Assembly (NCBI GenBank): GCA_031259035.1
Contig: JAIRLZ010000280.1
Span: 1-12,831 of the forward strand
Reading direction: 5' to 3'
DNA length: 12,831 nucleotides
DNA from: Treponema sp.
GTDB taxonomy: Bacteria; Spirochaetota; Spirochaetia; Treponematales; Breznakiellaceae
Positions 11,901-12,831 of the stretch are shown in pieces; position 1 is the stretch's first letter, and each line of letters starts with the position of its first letter. The notes beneath the pieces are model-generated. The model did not search any database. It was not told where the DNA came from and was given only the letters and a program-made list of their open reading frames with translations. The position numbers and the translations under genes are program-made.

Positions 11901-12831
11901 TGATATAAATCGAAAAAACAAACCGGCTCCCGCAGCCTTGGTGTTTTTGATTGGGGCGCTTGTTCTTGTCGGCGCGACTTTTTTTAGGCCAACAACGCCG
12001 GCTGCGCAGGTGTTGCCGTATTCCGGGTTTATGAATCAGCTTGAACAAAAAAATATAGATAAAATTGTTATCGTTGACGACAGCATGATAGAAGGAACGC
12101 TCAAAAAAGGCGGTTCCTTTAAGACCGTCATCCCTTACAACGATCCCACGTTGCTGCCCAAATTGCTTGAAAACGATATTGCTGTGGAAGGCGGTTCATC
12201 CAGCAACCCCCTGTTGCGGATAGCGTTTGAACTGCTTCCGTGGCTTATAGGATTTGCTTTCATTTATTTTATGATGAGAAACATGCAGGGAGGGGCTGGC
12301 GGCAAAGCGTTTCAATTTGGAAAGAGCCGCGCAAAACGGTACCAAGAGGGAGAAAAAAAGATAACCTTCGCCGATGTCGCGGGGCAGAAGGACGCCAAGT
12401 ACGAGCTTGAGGAAGTGGTCGCTTTTCTGAAAAATCCCCAGAAATTCACGAAAATGGGGGCGAAAATACCGAAAGGCGTGCTGCTTGTCGGTATGCCTGG
12501 CACCGGCAAAACCCTTATGGCGCGGGCGGTCGCCGGAGAAGCGGGCGTTCCTTTTTTCCACATGTCAGGCTCTGATTTTGTGGAGATGTTTGTCGGCGTG
12601 GGCGCAAGCCGGGTGCGCGACCTTTTTGACCAGCGGAGAACAAGCGCCCCGTGCATCATTTTTATTGACGAGCTTGACGCGGTTGGAAGGACTCGCGGCG
12701 CGGGATATGGCGGCGGTCACGACGAGCGGGAGCAGACTCTGAACCAGATTCTTGTGGAGATGGATGGTTTTGACGCACAAGAAGGCGTCATTATGCTGGC
12801 GGCGACAAACAGGCCGGACGTGCTTGATCCC
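11893..12831 (+). CDS. ftsH: ATP-dependent zinc metalloprotease FtsH (3' end off window)
   Basis: Membrane-anchored hexameric AAA protease that degrades misfolded membrane proteins and selected cytoplasmic regulators. 313 codons are visible: all of the membrane part and most of the AAA module; the second-region-of-homology end and the zinc protease domain (HExxH) lie beyond the window. TM1 is at about 14-31, the extracytoplasmic domain at 32-106 and TM2 at 107-128. The AAA domain starts near ITFADVAGQKDAK. Walker A is GMPGTGKT (200-207), pore loop MFVGVG (232-237), Walker B IIFIDE (255-260), then GGGHDEREQTLNQ and ATNRPDVLDP. The first proline of the usual GPPGTGKT is Met201. Start ATG 11893 has GGAGG (11883-11887) at 5-nt spacing and overlaps the tilS stop (ATGGCTAA), so translation is probably coupled. 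Confidence 0.97.
   Translation, partial: MANDINRKNKPAPAALVFLIGALVLVGATFFRPTTPAAQVLPYSGFMNQLEQKNIDKIVIVDDSMIEGTLKKGGSFKTVIPYNDPTLLPKLLENDIAVEGGSSSNPLLRIAFELLPWLIGFAFIYFMMRNMQGGAGGKAFQFGKSRAKRYQEGEKKITFADVAGQKDAKYELEEVVAFLKNPQKFTKMGAKIPKGVLLVGMPGTGKTLMARAVAGEAGVPFFHMSGSDFVEMFVGVGASRVRDLFDQRRTSAPCIIFIDELDAVGRTRGAGYGGGHDEREQTLNQILVEMDGFDAQEGVIMLAATNRPDVLDP

Overview
The window reads as chromosomal DNA of a motile Gram-negative-type bacterium, most likely a Treponema-lineage spirochaete. The reasons are a flagellar chaperone pair, spoVG in a housekeeping cluster, and a set of large lipoproteins built from immunoglobulin-like domains with treponeme-style lipoboxes and an 'RTLLP' N-terminal module. 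Base composition is moderately GC-rich. The genus is an inference from protein style and gene company and is not proven by the sequence.

Left half (1-6843, all minus strand): a secreted-lipoprotein locus. Transcription starts near 6850 and runs leftward through (i) a repeat lipoprotein locus at 4645-6843, (ii) a 1006-residue multidomain lipoprotein at 1607-4627, and (iii) a family PL1 pectate lyase lipoprotein that starts at 1415 and runs off the left edge. The repeat lipoprotein has a lipobox, six tandem Ig-like repeats of about 300 bp and a C-terminal Ig/PKD-like domain. It is interrupted twice. A run of 16 G on the coding strand inside repeat 1 puts the frame one base off, and a single-base deletion at the end of repeat 4 makes an immediate TAG. 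The 16-G tract is the most interesting object in the window, because it looks like a phase-variation switch in a surface lipoprotein next to a pectin-degrading enzyme. One more copy of the same repeat domain sits in the next gene, which ties the two genes together.

Middle (6844-8581): a divergent intergenic region with repeated elements, a perfect hairpin and a near-consensus sigma-70 promoter, then fliS and a FlgN-like gene on the plus strand, closed by a strong terminator hairpin. A hairpin-dense non-coding stretch of about 350 bp follows.

Right half (8518-12831, plus strand): a housekeeping cluster. It holds ispE (isoprenoid precursor synthesis), spoVG (RNA/DNA-binding regulator), tRNA-Gln(UUG), rplY/ctc (ribosomal protein L25), tilS (tRNA-Ile lysidine synthetase) and the 5' part of ftsH (membrane AAA protease). 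tilS and ftsH overlap by 8 bases. The cluster joins translation, tRNA maturation and membrane proteostasis and looks like ordinary conserved chromosome. The accessory, variable biology is in the left half.
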